64,000 nucleotides of DNA from Kentomonas sorsogonicus. Taxonomy: Eukaryota; Euglenozoa; Kinetoplastea; Trypanosomatida; Trypanosomatidae. The position numbers were made by a program, and so were the translations under genes. The stretch covers positions 1 through 64,000 of the forward strand of contig JAQOSZ010000039.1 in NCBI GenBank assembly GCA_030347455.1. The letters run 5' to 3'. The notes below the pieces were generated by a model. It was given only the letters and a program-made list of their open reading frames with translations. It did not search any database and was not told where the DNA came from. Position 1 is the stretch's first letter, and each line of letters opens with the position of its first letter. This document shows, piece after piece, positions 39,214-50,135 of the stretch.

Positions 39214-39475
39214 TCACACAACTGCCCACAGCAGCTCGGCGTCGTTCCCCGAGTCGCCCAGCGGCACCAGATCGGGTTTTGTCGCCGGCAGGCACCCCAG
39301 CTCGCGCGTCGACCGCCGTATCAGCTCCTCCGTCACCGCCCGCCCGGTGCCCTCCCCGCCGCGGTACGCGTCCACGTCCCCGCACGCGCCCACCAGCCGC
39401 CACACGCGCAGCGGCGGCAGCAGCTCCGTCAGCCGCGCCAGCTCGCAGGCGGCGCGCGTGTGGTTCACGGAAGGG
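39214..39475 (-). pseudogene. Terminal family A scrap psi-6 at the array boundary
   Basis: Only the last ~85 codons of family A remain, ending LLWAVV, TGA, with the GNDAELLW variant of psi-5. Similarity stops at about 39470-39475, where single-copy sequence with a long G run begins. This is the upstream edge of the glycosyltransferase array. Confidence 0.8.
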
Positions 39476-39984
39476 TGCGCAAGTGAGTGCATGTGTGTGG
39501 GGGGGGGGGGGGAGTCGAGGAAACGAGGAATAAGTCGGCCCCTCTCCCCTCTTGTAGTTTCAGGAACGCGCCATGGTACGGGAGGTGCCGCGCATCAGAT
39601 CATTCTGAGGCGGGAAAAAAAGGGACGGTGTCTTTACTCATCCCTCCGGCTGCAAAACTCTTCCCCTCCCCCCTCCCGCTGCTTCGTTACGTTTGTCGAT
39701 ATCATTTATACCTCATTCACCACAACAGATGACCGAGAAGACGTAACAGCAAGAGGCGGAAATAGGGCAGCTGGGGCCCAGCAAAACAGCAGCGCATTCA
39801 TCAAAGAAAGAAAAACAAGAGTAAGAAGAAGAAGACAATACAGCAACAGCAAGCCAAAGGAATTACCAGAGGCTGCTGCGGTAGCGACAGGCATTGAAAA
39901 GGAAAGCAGATCAGATCACACTAGAGCTACGCGGCGCAACAAGCGGTGTGTGTTCATGTGACTTTTTGCATTCAGAATAGGCTG
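39476..39984. other. Spacer between array and GT2-like gene
   Basis: About 510 bases. It starts with a long G run (about 39498-39511) and otherwise has mixed composition. A plus-strand open frame spans most of it but is a continuation of the antisense frame of the family A scrap and has no recognisable domain. I see no gene. Confidence 0.5.
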
Positions 39985-41484
39985 TCAAAGCCTAAACTGA
40001 CCTCGGAGGAACCGCTGCGTCTCTAGCAGCGCCGGTAGCTGGCCGTCGCCCAGCACCCCCGCGCGGGCGATCGCGCCCACGTCATACGGGCAGCGCCGCG
40101 GCACGCGCCACCGGTGCTGCCCCCCCTCCGCGCTGTGGCGCCGCTCCTCGTAGCACTCCCGCGCGCTCTCGTCCGCCACCCACACGTCGGGCGGAAAGAG
40201 GGGCACGTTGAAGAAGGTGTTGTCTGACGGCGGCGGCGCCGTCCCGCTCGGTGTCTCGCCAAAGTACGAGGCCGTGGGCCCGAACTTGAAGGAGACGTAC
40301 GGCGCCGCCCGCGACCGGCGCAGCCGCGCGCGGAACGCGTTGTGCTCGGCCTGCGGGGAGTGCCGCCACCGCCGCTGCTGCCGCGGCGTCGCCCGCGCCT
40401 GCGAGACCGCCCCAACGTGGAAAAAGTGCTCGTTGCTGTTCGGCAGCGCGTGCGTCCAGAAAAAGCCGAGGGCGGCGGCGCGCCAGCGTATGTCGATATC
40501 CTCCATGTACACTGGGAAATAGTTCTCGTCAAGAAACCCGGCGGTAGAGAGGAGAAGCCGCGTGTACAGGGCGACGCAGAGGTCGGCGGTGTTGGCATAC
40601 AGAATCCCCAAACGACCTTGGAAGGGCCGCGGCGGCGCCGACGCAGGGATGATACCGTTTGGATAGTTGACAGCCCTGTACATGTACCGCAGCCGGTCCG
40701 GCAGCAGTCGCGAGGTGCGCACCGTGCTGGGCACCCCCGGCGCGCCCTCCCGCAGCACCACTAGCGGCCGACCGGGCGGAGCGTACGTATGATAGTACGT
40801 CAGATTCCCCTCCGCCGCCCACCGCTGCTCCTGCTGCACCTCCGCCTGCAGCGCCGCCAGCAGAGGAGCGTCTGCGGCCGCCTGCGCGTCGGCCATCTGA
40901 ATCATTTTCGGAAGCGTCTCGGGGCCGAACCACACGTCGACGTTGGCCGCCACGGCGTACGGCACCTCCGCGTTGCCGCGCTGCTCCATGCCCCACCGCA
41001 GGCCCTGATTCAGGCTCTCCGCCGTCCCCAGCGGTGTCGGGTTGCGCCGCACAATCAGCCGCTGGCTGTCGCCCAGCGCCGCCCGCAGCGCCGCCACCAC
41101 CGCCGCCACCTCCGCGCTGTCGCGGCCGTTGTGCACAACGTAGTGGTAGCGAACGGGGACGTTGATGCTGCACGCAAAGGACGTGAAGAAGCGCGCCTCG
41201 GTATCGGCGCTGAGGGGCGTGACAAGCAGCGGCAGCGCGCCGCGCATCTCCGCCGCCCGCGCCGTCGGCTGCCCGCGAGAGTCCAGGCGGAGGTTGCGGC
41301 GCACGCACTCGACAGCGCGCGTGATGCTCTCCGGTGTGTCGAGGGGTATTTGCACGGGTCCGCTGAAGTTTCCATGTGTCTCAGTCTCAGTGGGGGCTGC
41401 ATCGATGGTCGGTGGGGTGAGAGTAGAGGCGACCAGCAGCAGTAGCAGCAGTAGTAATTGACAAACAACTAGTGGCCTGGACAT
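39985..41484 (-). CDS. GT2-like glycosyltransferase
   Basis: Predicted 499-aa secretory-pathway glycosyltransferase. The start at 41484 (MSRPLVVCQ) is preferred: it begins directly with a Leu-rich signal/anchor (about residues 5-21), and a pyrimidine tract plus AG lies between it and the upstream in-frame Met at 41616. The GT-A-like domain has VHNGRD (117-122), AANVDVWFGP (DxD at about 181-185) and FPVYMEDIDIRW (323-334), the ED(I/L)D..R type motif common in GT2-family rhamnosyl/galactosyl transferases. It is unrelated to families A and B but lies beside them in the same direction, consistent with a joint role in glycan assembly. Its sugar is unknown. It appears single-copy and intact. Confidence 0.75.
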   Translation of the reverse strand: MSRPLVVCQLLLLLLLLVASTLTPPTIDAAPTETETHGNFSGPVQIPLDTPESITRAVECVRRNLRLDSRGQPTARAAEMRGALPLLVTPLSADTEARFFTSFACSINVPVRYHYVVHNGRDSAEVAAVVAALRAALGDSQRLIVRRNPTPLGTAESLNQGLRWGMEQRGNAEVPYAVAANVDVWFGPETLPKMIQMADAQAAADAPLLAALQAEVQQEQRWAAEGNLTYYHTYAPPGRPLVVLREGAPGVPSTVRTSRLLPDRLRYMYRAVNYPNGIIPASAPPRPFQGRLGILYANTADLCVALYTRLLLSTAGFLDENYFPVYMEDIDIRWRAAALGFFWTHALPNSNEHFFHVGAVSQARATPRQQRRWRHSPQAEHNAFRARLRRSRAAPYVSFKFGPTASYFGETPSGTAPPPSDNTFFNVPLFPPDVWVADESARECYEERRHSAEGGQHRWRVPRRCPYDVGAIARAGVLGDGQLPALLETQRFLRGQFRL

Positions 41485-42481
41485 GTCTTGTAGGCCGAGA
41501 TCTTGGTAAAGTGACAGACGAGGAGTGGGGGGGGGGGAGCAGGGTAACGAGACTATAGGAAACGAAGCCAACGAAGGGGTGAGCCAAATCTTCCGAAAAG
41601 CAGTGAGAACACGCAACGTCGATGAAAAAAAAATGGGATAGCTTCATCGTACAAGGGGGGTAGAAGTGCCACCCAATATACGGCCGGAGGAAGACATTGA
41701 GTATCAGCGCAGAGAAAAGAAATGAGAAAAGGAAGTGACATTAAGAGTTTGAGTTCCCTGGAGAGAAGGAGAAGGAGAGAGAGAGAGATTAAAAAAAAAA
41801 AAGAGTAAGAAAGAAAAAAAAGAGAGAAAGAGCTGTGCACCGTTCCAACAGCCGCAGGCATCCATGAGCGCCGCGAAGCGTGTGTCATAGCCCGCTGCTG
41901 TCGGAGGTAAAACTCAGATTCAGATACACACATGTGTATTCATTCACAGATATCATGATTCCTCCATCCCCCTCCACCCCTGGTCTTTTTTTAGCAAAGA
42001 GTTGAATGACGCTGGTGATGATTCACTACAAGAGAGGGGGAAAAAAAGAAGAGGAGGAAGATGAAGAAAAAAAGATTGGGAAAGAGTAGAATCCCTGAGA
42101 GAAAAAGACCCACGAGCCAAGTACTCCGTGTTTCCCCTTTACCGCATCATAAAACTTACTCGTTCAGAAAGCGAGCGACGAGAGTGTAGGAGGAGTGTGT
42201 AGTAAGAAAGAAGAAAGAAAAACGATGTAATAGAGACGATAGAGATCGTTTTGAAAGAAAGTAGCAGTACTCGTAGTCGTAATAGTAGTAGTAATAATAA
42301 TAAAGAGGTTCACCAAGACTCAGGTCGTCGTGTGCAGCAACAGCACCATGTATAGACTGCTTTGGGGCAGAACAGAAGTAAATAACAACAACAACAACAA
42401 CAACAACAACAGCAAGAGGAGGAGAAGGAGGAGAAGGAGGAGGAGGAGGGGTGTTCCCAACAGCGCCGCAGGTAAAAGTCT
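41485..42481. other. Spacer between GT2-like gene and acidic LRR-like gene
   Basis: About 1 kb, A/G-rich on the plus strand (gene-strand pyrimidine tracts near 41750-41830 and 42020-42080), with a (CAA)n run at about 42386-42412. It holds the leader of the GT2-like gene and the 3' flank of the next gene. Antisense and same-strand short frames here are low-complexity. No gene seen. Confidence 0.6.
41502..41535 (-). promoter_or_regulatory. Candidate trans-splice acceptor for the GT2-like gene
   Basis: On the gene strand a C-run and pyrimidine-rich tract (about 41509-41535) is followed by an AG at 41502-41503, 18 bases before the preferred ATG. This also argues against the longer upstream start. 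Confidence 0.45.
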
Positions 42482-43429
42482 TCAGCGAAACTCAACCGAG
42501 TCGTCCTGCCAGTAAATAAAGTACCCACACGCCTCCTCCACCAGTTTCTTCCTCTCCTCCATATCTGCAATGGTTGCGTACTCCCCCCAGTCGGTGCAGC
42601 GTGACGTGTGGACGAACAAGAGACGCAGGCCCGGGCAGCGCCCCCCGCGGCGGAGGGCGAGAAGGTCGGCGACGGTGTAGTCGGTGTGGGCGAGGTGCAG
42701 TGTTTTGAGCGTCGCCGGCGCCTCCCGCAGACACTCCCGCGCCTCTGGGGAGGAGAGCGGGGGCTGGTTGGTCAGCCGCACCTCCCGCAGGCAGGGCAGG
42801 AAGCGGAGGATGCGATGGAAATAGTCGTAGGAGCCGCTGTTGCGCGTGTGTCCCCCGCGAGTGTAGTCCACGTACTGCTTCACCTCCATTTCCCCTACAC
42901 ACACGACTTGGTGTTCCTTGTATTTGCGTTTGCGAGAGAGGAACACCCGCATGGCGCCGTCGCTGGGGAATCCCATCGAGCAAAAGTTGTCGTACGCGTC
43001 AGAGATGAAAAAGTTGTCTAAAAAATTAAGTTCTCTATGGTCAGTGCGACTGGCTTCAGAGTTCATAGCGTAGAAGAGCCACTGCAGCTCCTCATCGATG
43101 ATCTCCTCCACCGCCTCTTTACTTACTATTCCTGTTGTTGTTGTTGGTGGCGCTGCGCCTGCGGATGCCGCCTTCTCCATCAGCAAGGCGGCGGCGACGG
43201 CGCGGCGATACTCGAGAAGCGCAACGTCCTCCATCACCGCCGCGCCACGCGCCTTCAGCTGTCGCCTCCGCAAACTCCACCTTCTTACCCTCTGCCGGTC
43301 CGCCGCCCTCTCCGCTGCTTTCCTATCTTCCGCATCCTTGATCAATGCCCTTGCCCGCGCCTCCTCCTCCTCCTCCTCCTCCTCCTCCTCCTCCTCTTCC
43401 TCTCTCTCCGTCTCCTCTTTGTTCATCAT
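42482..43429 (-). CDS. Hypothetical acidic/leucine-rich protein
   Basis: Intact 315-aa protein starting MMNKEETER; the same frame is closed by a stop upstream, and no earlier Met exists. Residues ~8-24 are almost all Glu, encoded by a (CTC)n microsatellite. A basic helical stretch (about 35-60) follows, then a globular region of unknown type (about 100-220). The C-terminal half has leucine-rich-repeat-like spacing (LPCLREVRLTNQPPL, LKTLHLAHTDYT, CPGLRLLFVHTSRC). I do not recognise a family beyond weak LRR character. It sits between the glycosyltransferases and the nucleoporin-like gene with no evident functional link. Confidence 0.65.
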   Translation of the reverse strand: MMNKEETEREEEEEEEEEEEEEEARARALIKDAEDRKAAERAADRQRVRRWSLRRRQLKARGAAVMEDVALLEYRRAVAAALLMEKAASAGAAPPTTTTGIVSKEAVEEIIDEELQWLFYAMNSEASRTDHRELNFLDNFFISDAYDNFCSMGFPSDGAMRVFLSRKRKYKEHQVVCVGEMEVKQYVDYTRGGHTRNSGSYDYFHRILRFLPCLREVRLTNQPPLSSPEARECLREAPATLKTLHLAHTDYTVADLLALRRGGRCPGLRLLFVHTSRCTDWGEYATIADMEERKKLVEEACGYFIYWQDDSVEFR

Positions 43430-44126
43430 TGCTCTCTGGGCCCGGTACGCCTCCGCCTCCGTCTCCCCGCGCTGCTTTATTTTTTTTTTTCTTCGTCGTC
43501 CTTTCCGCCGTAACTTTCCTCGCGCGCTTCATGCACACCCCTCACTCTCGCACACTCGTCTGCCTGGTGTGTTTTCTTTTTTCCCCCTCTTCGATTTTTC
43601 TTTTGTTTTTCCGCCTTGAATCCGGCGTGTTCGCTGTCGTAGCTCTGGGGTCGTTGGTGATGGTAATTGCACTAACGCGCCCCTGTGGCCCTATGTGTAC
43701 GGAGAGACAGGGAGAGAGGGGGAGGGGGGAGGGGGGAAGGGGGGGAAAGGGAGAGAGGTGTTCTTGGGGTGTAGGGAGTACTGCCTCCTAGTCAGTGACG
43801 AGCCACGCAGCGCACAAGACAGCGACGTGTCGTATGCGGGAAAGAGAAGGAGAAAGAGAAGGAAAGGAATGAGAGGCTGAAACTTGGGGAAAAGGCGAAA
43901 AAAAACAGTGGTGATGGAAAGCGGATCGTAAGAAGGGGAGGAGACCCACTGACTCTGCGAGTGTCGTTGTGTGTTTAAGTATTTTTTTTTTTTTTTTACT
44001 GTGGGTGTCCTTTGTTGACGCTGGTGTGTCCGCAGCTGTTCAGTTTCACACTGGAGGCACCCAGTCTGTGTATGAATGTATGAGTGAATGAATGTATGTG
44101 TGTATGACTGTGTATGAGTGTATGAA

Positions 44127-44169
<43 letters not shown>

Positions 44170-44927
44170 TGAATCAAAGAGAAGTAGAAATGGTCTCTAC
44201 TTACTTGTTTTCGCTCATAGAGATAGAAAGACTTGTGTGGGCTTTTTTCTTTCTGCATTCCTCAACTGGTACAGGAATGCAAGTAGGTGTTTATCCTTTT
44301 TTTTCCTTCCTTCTTCCTGTATCATCGCCAACAACTCATGCACAGGTATGTTTTTATTTTATTTATTTATTTTTGTGAGCGTGAATAGCAAGAGCAGACG
44401 TGATGATATTGTTACTATTGTTGTTGTTGCCGCGTTTGTGAGGGAAATACGACGATATAGAATTAAGCAGTAATCAAGCAGAATGTGAGGAACCTATGCT
44501 ATGATTAAGAAATGTATATATGAAAACATGCTCTGACGTGAGCGCACGCACACAAGAAGAGAACCAGTGGTGTCTCCTTTCTAGAAAAGGGTGACATTCC
44601 TTTTTTTTTTTTCATTCTTTTTGTTGTTGTTGTTGTTGTCCAACTCCTACACTTGTGAAGAAGTCTACGTTTCAAGTAGAGCGCGATATGAGAAAAGAAA
44701 GCCTTTGTGTGCGATGCCGATGAAGTGAAACAGAAGAGCGAACGCTAGATATACGTAAAAAGGGATCAAAATAAAGAAAGCAGAACAACTACTCACTTTC
44801 CGCAAGAGAGAGAGAGAGAGAAAGAGAGAGAGACGGAGAAAGGGAGACGGGGAGAACGAGAGAATGCAGGGGAGGGGGGGGGACTCTCAACACACAAGCC
44901 CAAAAAAAAAAAAAAAAAGACAAAGCG
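43430..44927. other. Spacer downstream of the nucleoporin-like gene
   Basis: About 1.5 kb with G-rich runs near 43720-43760, poly-T (about 43982-43998), a long (TG)n run, further T runs, and gene-strand pyrimidine tracts (about 44805-44850). It should contain the 3' UTR of the nucleoporin-like gene and the leader of the acidic LRR-like gene. No gene seen. Confidence 0.6.
44130..44167. repeat. (TG)n microsatellite
   Basis: About 19 uninterrupted TG units, preceded by imperfect tgtatga repeats from about 44070. Confidence 0.95.
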
Positions 44928-45238
44928 TCAGCGACCGGAACCGGCAAACCCACCACCCCCAAAGCCGCCGCCGCCGACGCCGTTGCCTCCACCACCACCA
45001 CCACCTCCAAAAGCCGAAGTCGGACCACCGGGCTTGACGGCCTGACCAAAAGCGCTGCCTCCAGTGCCGAAACCGGTAGAGGCTCCAGCAGCCGCAGCAG
45101 CAGGAGAAGAAGAAGAAGACGACGAGGACGCAAAAACGCCATCACGCGCAAACGCGGAAACGTTTCGGCCAAAACCGCTGGCGCCGGCGCCAGTCGTGGC
45201 TGCACCCGCGGTGTTGTCATTATTTTTAGTTGAAGAAC

Positions 45239-45281
<43 letters not shown>

Positions 45282-48200
45282 AGCGCTGGCGCCGAATGCG
45301 TTAAAGCCAGCGGTAGCGCCGCTCTTGTTTCCCTCCGTCGGTGCGCGCGAACCAAAAGCACCACCGGCAGGGCCGAAGGCGGAGCCGGACAGAGCTGAGC
45401 CAAAGGCAGAGAAAGAGGCTCGGCCCGCGCCACTAGCCGAGCCGAGCCCGGAGTTGGGCTTGTCAGCGCTGCCAGGGGATTGGAGCTGCGGCGTTTTGGT
45501 CGCGTGAGAAAAACCGCTGTCTGCAGCCGCTGAAGGCGACAGAGGTGTTGTTGTTGTTGCAGTTGTTAATGTTGTTGTTGTTTTCGCCGGCGTTGGCGGT
45601 GCGGACGGTGAGCTTGCCCCGCTCGACTTGTTGAACGGAGTGGTGGTGAAGGTGGGCGTGGGGTGTGTACTGGTGCCGCCGCCTGCAGCGGCAGCAGCGG
45701 CAGCAGTGCCAGCAGACCCAAAAGCAGAGAACCCTGTCGGCTTCTGCTCCCCTTTTGGCGCAGCAGCGGCGGCAAAGGCGGCGGGAGGCGGCGAAGAAGA
45801 AGTGAGGCCGATGGAGCCGCCGCCAAACACGGCTGCCCCGCCGCTGGGCTTCTTCTTCTCTGCGGCGTCGCCTGCCGCTGCACCCCCAGCGCCGGGCTTG
45901 TCGGCTGCGTCAGCCGCCGCCGCCGTGCTGTTGTTACTGGCTGTGTCTGTGGGTGCAGTGGGGCTGGCGGCGCCGCAGGGGCGCGGCGCGATGCCGGACG
46001 CAGGAGGTGATGTGCACCCATCGGCGGGCGTCACTGCAGGGTCCTTAGAGGGGGAGAAGGAGAAGCCCGGTGGCGACTGCTTCGGTGACGAGTCCGAGCC
46101 AGCCGCAGAGCCAAAGGCACCGGAGGCGGCGGCGGCAGCGGCGGCGACGGCGGCGGTGGCGGCGAGGGTGGCAGTAGTAGTGTTGGTGGTGGTGAATATG
46201 TCCGCAGGTTTCTGGGTCTGCTGCTGCTGCTGATTGTGTTGTTGTTGCTGCTGCCCCTGTTGAGGCCGGACGCCCCCAAACGGGCTGGCTGCCGAGGGAA
46301 TGGCAGCAGTAGTAGCAGTACCAGCCGATTGCCCGGCATTGTTTGAGCATCCAAAGCCACTGGTGGGGGCGGCGGTGGTGGTGGTGGTCGTGGCAGCCGG
46401 AGCTCCGAAGCCACTGCGCACGGGGGCAGCAGGAGGCGCGCCAAAGCCACCGTTCGCAGCAGACGTGAACGGGGGAGCAGCAGCAGCGGCGGCAGTGCCA
46501 AACGCTGGCCCGGCAACGTTTGAGCATCCAAAGCCACCGGTAGGGGCGGGAGCAGCACCGAAACCGCTGCCTCCGCCGCCACCGTTGACACCGCCAAGCA
46601 CCGTCGCCCGTAGCACCCCATCCATCTGGTTGGAGAGAGTCACATGCCGCCGCGCGCACAGCGCCGCCGTCGACTGCAGCTCCTCTTGACGGTCCCTCAT
46701 TTGCTGCTCGATCGCCCGCACGTCCGTTGTGAGTGCGGCGACGCGGGTGAAGAGCGCCGACAGCCCCAGACCGTGCGCCGCCGCTGCTTCTGTCGTGTCT
46801 GTCTTCTTTTCCTCTGCACTTTTCTCGGCAGTGGTGTGGATAGTACTACTCTTATTATTGTTAGTACTAGTACTACTAGTACTAGTACTAGTAGTGTTGA
46901 TATCGTGGGCGTTGGTGTCCGCCTCTCCCGCGTTGCGGAGTGCGTCGGCGCGCTGCGCCTCCCGCAGGAGACCCGCGAGGTCCGCCAAGGTTCGCACCGT
47001 CTCCTCCAGCTTTGACAGACGCGCCTCCACGGAGGAGGCGCCGGCAGGGGTGCCAATAATGCTTGGGTGGCTAAACGGATTGGCGATGGCAGTATTAATA
47101 AATATATCATTATTATTACTATTATTACTATTATTATTAGCAGCAGCCGTAGCGAAAGCGGTGGGGGCGGTAGTAGTAGTAGTAGTAGTAGTAGTAGCGT
47201 TCGGGTGAGCGCTGAAGCTGAATCCACAAGGTGAGCCGGCAGCTGCAGGCGCGGCGGCGGCGCTGACGGTTCTCTCTCCTCCAGCCGCACTACGATCGGC
47301 AAGCTTTTGGATGGCTACGCTGGAGTTCGTCAGCGCGAGAGTCTGCAACTGCAGGATCTGAAGCAGATCGTTGAGTGTCTTCTCAGAGGTGGGGCTGTGA
47401 CTAAAGCCGCCGAGGCCGCCGCCGGACGCGCCGACACCGAAGCCAAGGCCCGCAGGGGGGGCTGCCGCTTGCGGGACCGCCTGCGGGCGCTGCAGCGGCT
47501 GCTGCGGGCCAAAACCTCCCAGTGGTTGGCCGAAGGCTCCCTGCTGAGAAGGAATTCCTGCCTGCTGTGGGCCGAAGCCTCCCGATGGTTGACCGAAGCC
47601 TCCCGGCTGAGGGGCGAACCCTGCCTGCTGCGAACGAAATCCCCCCAGTGGTTGGCCGAAGCCTCCCTGCTGAGGGGCAAATCCCCCCAGTGATTGACCA
47701 AAGCCCCCGGATGGTTGGCCGAAGCCCCCCGGCGGAGGGACAAATCCCCCCGATGGTTGGCCGAATGCTCCCTGTTGTTGGGTTTGCGAACCGCCGAAGC
47801 CCCCAAAGCCGCCGGGGTTTGGTCGGGTTTGCGACGACGGCGGATGTTGTGGGGGATGGCTAAACGTACCCGGCGCGAACCCGGCTGGCGCGCTCGCCGC
47901 GGGGCCAGCACCAAAATTGAACCCAGAGGCGCCGCGAGCGGTGCCGAAGCCCCCGCCGCCGCCGCCGCCAAAACCGCCACCAAAACCACCGGCCCCCGGC
48001 GCCGCCGCCGCAGCAGCAGTGGCGCCAAGGTTTGGATGAATGCCGCTGCCGCCGGCGGCGTTGGCGTTGGTGTTGGCGCTACCGGGTCCAAAAAGGGCAT
48101 TAATAATGTTATCCGCCAAATTATTGTCGCTGGTGTTGCCGTAGACGTGATTCCGTAGGTTCCGCCGCTCAGCGACTTTCGCCCTAAACACCCAATCGAT

Positions 48201-48881
48201 GGAATGGTCCGCAAAACGCAGACCAAAGATGTTGGGCGCGTAGGAGAGCAGCGGCTGGGAAAAAGATTCGTTGCCGCCGCTGTTGTGACTCTTACTTGTG
48301 TTAGTGCTGTTATTGGTGGTAGTGTCAGTCCTGCCGGCGGCGGAGGGGAGAAGCACGTACAGCTGATCTCCGACGCGAGAGATAAAGGTGGTGGTGCTGA
48401 GCACAAAACCAGTACCGCTACCACTACTGTTATTATTATTTGCGGTGGTGGTGCTAGTGGTAGCATTATTAAAAGCAGTGCTGTTCGCGCCTGCGGTAGT
48501 GGTGGTGGTGTTATTGTTAGTATTGGCATTGGCATTGGCATTGCCTGACGTCTTGTCTGCCTGTGGTGCGACGTTCGCGGTCTGCAGTGTCACCAGCGCC
48601 CCCTGATTGTCCACGCTGCTGGCCCCGGGGAGAATCATCGGCAGGAGGGCGGCGTGTATGTACTGCCAGTCCATCAATGTCATGTCAGACACCTGCAGCA
48701 CACGCTGCGACCCGCTCTTGTCATCGTTACTAGTACTGTTATTGGTATTATTACTAGTAGTAGTACTAGTACTAGTGTTATTGGTATTACTATTGTTGTT
48801 TGTAAAAGCGCTCGTGTTAGGGCTCGTGGGATGCGCATTGCCAAATGCGGACGTAAATGATGAGTGTGGTGGGACGGACAT
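44928..48881 (-). CDS. FG-repeat nucleoporin-like protein
   Basis: Intact 1317-aa protein. An Asn/Thr-rich N-terminus with a small ordered part (about LQVSDMTLMDWQYIHAALLP through FRAKVAERRNLRNH) is followed by a Gly/Phe-rich stretch with many GGFG/GFGQP repeats, a probable coiled coil (VEARLSKLEETVRTLADLAG and ALTTDVRAIEQQMRDRQEEL), and a second FG region (SGFGAP, TGFSAFG, SGFG) to the end. Dense FG repeats around a coiled coil are typical of nuclear pore channel nucleoporins, so nuclear pore localisation is likely. Which nucleoporin it corresponds to I cannot say; a Nup54/62-type role is possible because of the coiled coil. Many Asn runs are microsatellite-encoded. Confidence 0.75.
45239..45277. 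repeat. (ATT)n run coding poly-Asn
   Basis: About 13 ATT units read as AAT on the gene strand and encode 13 consecutive Asn in the nucleoporin-like protein, so length changes would stay in frame. Confidence 0.9.
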
Positions 48882-50002
48882 GATGAAGAGAGGTGTTGTT
48901 GTCCTTGTTGTTGTTGTTTATTTACTGTTTGATGCTAATTGATTATGTGAGAGGGTTGGTTTCTTTTGATTGATGTGATAAACGAAATCTGAAGTGATAA
49001 AAACTGAGCGAGAGTGTCAAGATGATGGCGATTTTTTTTTTTTAGCAATTCTGTCGTTTTCTCCGTTCGCCAATACTTTTCTAGTACGAAAATTGTTGTG
49101 AAAATGTATACTTTTATTTTTTTTTCTCAACTGTGTTGTGATCGCTTCGAGTGTCGATAATCAATTAGTGATGGATGTCTGGTGAGTGTTGTATATTGTG
49201 AAATTTCAAGAGCTATATGATTTTTAAACCCCCTCGATATAGTGATTTTTTTTTGTGTGTGAAATGGGGAAGAAAAAAAAAAGAACGATAAAAAGCAGAA
49301 GAGCAGTGAAGATGTCAAAAACTTACTAATCACAGCCAATTTGGTGTGTGTGTGTTGTGTGTGTGTGTCTTTTGTGTGTGAAAAAAAAAATAATGAGAGC
49401 TCTGATTAGGTTCTACCTCTTAGGAATCTTCGTTTTTCTTTTGTTGATCCAAGTAAAACGGTATGGGGGAAGAAGAGATTGGTTTAAATTAACAGTGGAG
49501 TGCCGCATCACCATACTGTACAACAAATGCATATGAATGTCAAAAAAAAAAAGTCATTTTATGTACATATTGCTCCTCGCTCGTTTGACGACGTGAATTA
49601 GTTCTTTATTCCTTTTATGGTTATTAAACGGCAGTGCAGTAAGTGATCGTGTGAACAAAAAAAAAAAAGAGGGGTTGTCTGAGCACGGGAAAAACAGAAA
49701 TACCGATTTTTTTATTCTAGATCGTTCGTTCTCCCTTTCCAAGAAAGAGACAGGGGTTGGTTTTTAAAGTAACAGGGGGAAAAAAAGGAGTCCAGTATTT
49801 GAGAAAAAGCTGCGAGATAGCATTTTGAGGCAGTAACGAGAGCAGTCCACACAAAGAAGAAAAAAAGAGAAGTGGGAGGAGAGAAAAGCCACAAGAGAGA
49901 GAGAGAGACACGAGTTGTAAATCGCCCTATGGTAATCACAATCTTCATCATCACTGACAGCGATTAAGCATCGTAGCGCCGTTACTACCACTGAGTGTCG
50001 CA

Positions 50003-50044
<42 letters not shown>

Positions 50045-50135
50045 GTTTCTCTCTCTCTCTCTCTCTGTTTCTCTCTCTCTCTGTTTCTCTCTATTCCTCC
50101 TCTTCTTCTCCCACACAGCCGCGCAGGCGCTCGGC
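48882..50135. other. Spacer between CDC5-like and nucleoporin-like genes
   Basis: About 1.25 kb. Next to the nucleoporin-like start it holds a gene-strand pyrimidine tract (about 49245-49310) followed by AG near 49236, a plausible trans-splice acceptor. Further on are A/T runs, several short frames with no family resemblance, and a (CT)n run (about 49999-50095). No gene seen. Confidence 0.6.

Noticed and set aside
39985-41616. Longer GT2-like product starting at 41616
   Set aside because: The extra 44 residues translate the pyrimidine tract and probable trans-splice acceptor; the internal ATG at 41484 starts directly with the signal anchor.
43345-43791. Plus-strand frame rich in Pro/Ser/Leu next to the (CTC)n run
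   Set aside because: It is the reverse of the Glu-run microsatellite and the adjacent spacer; no start context or domain.
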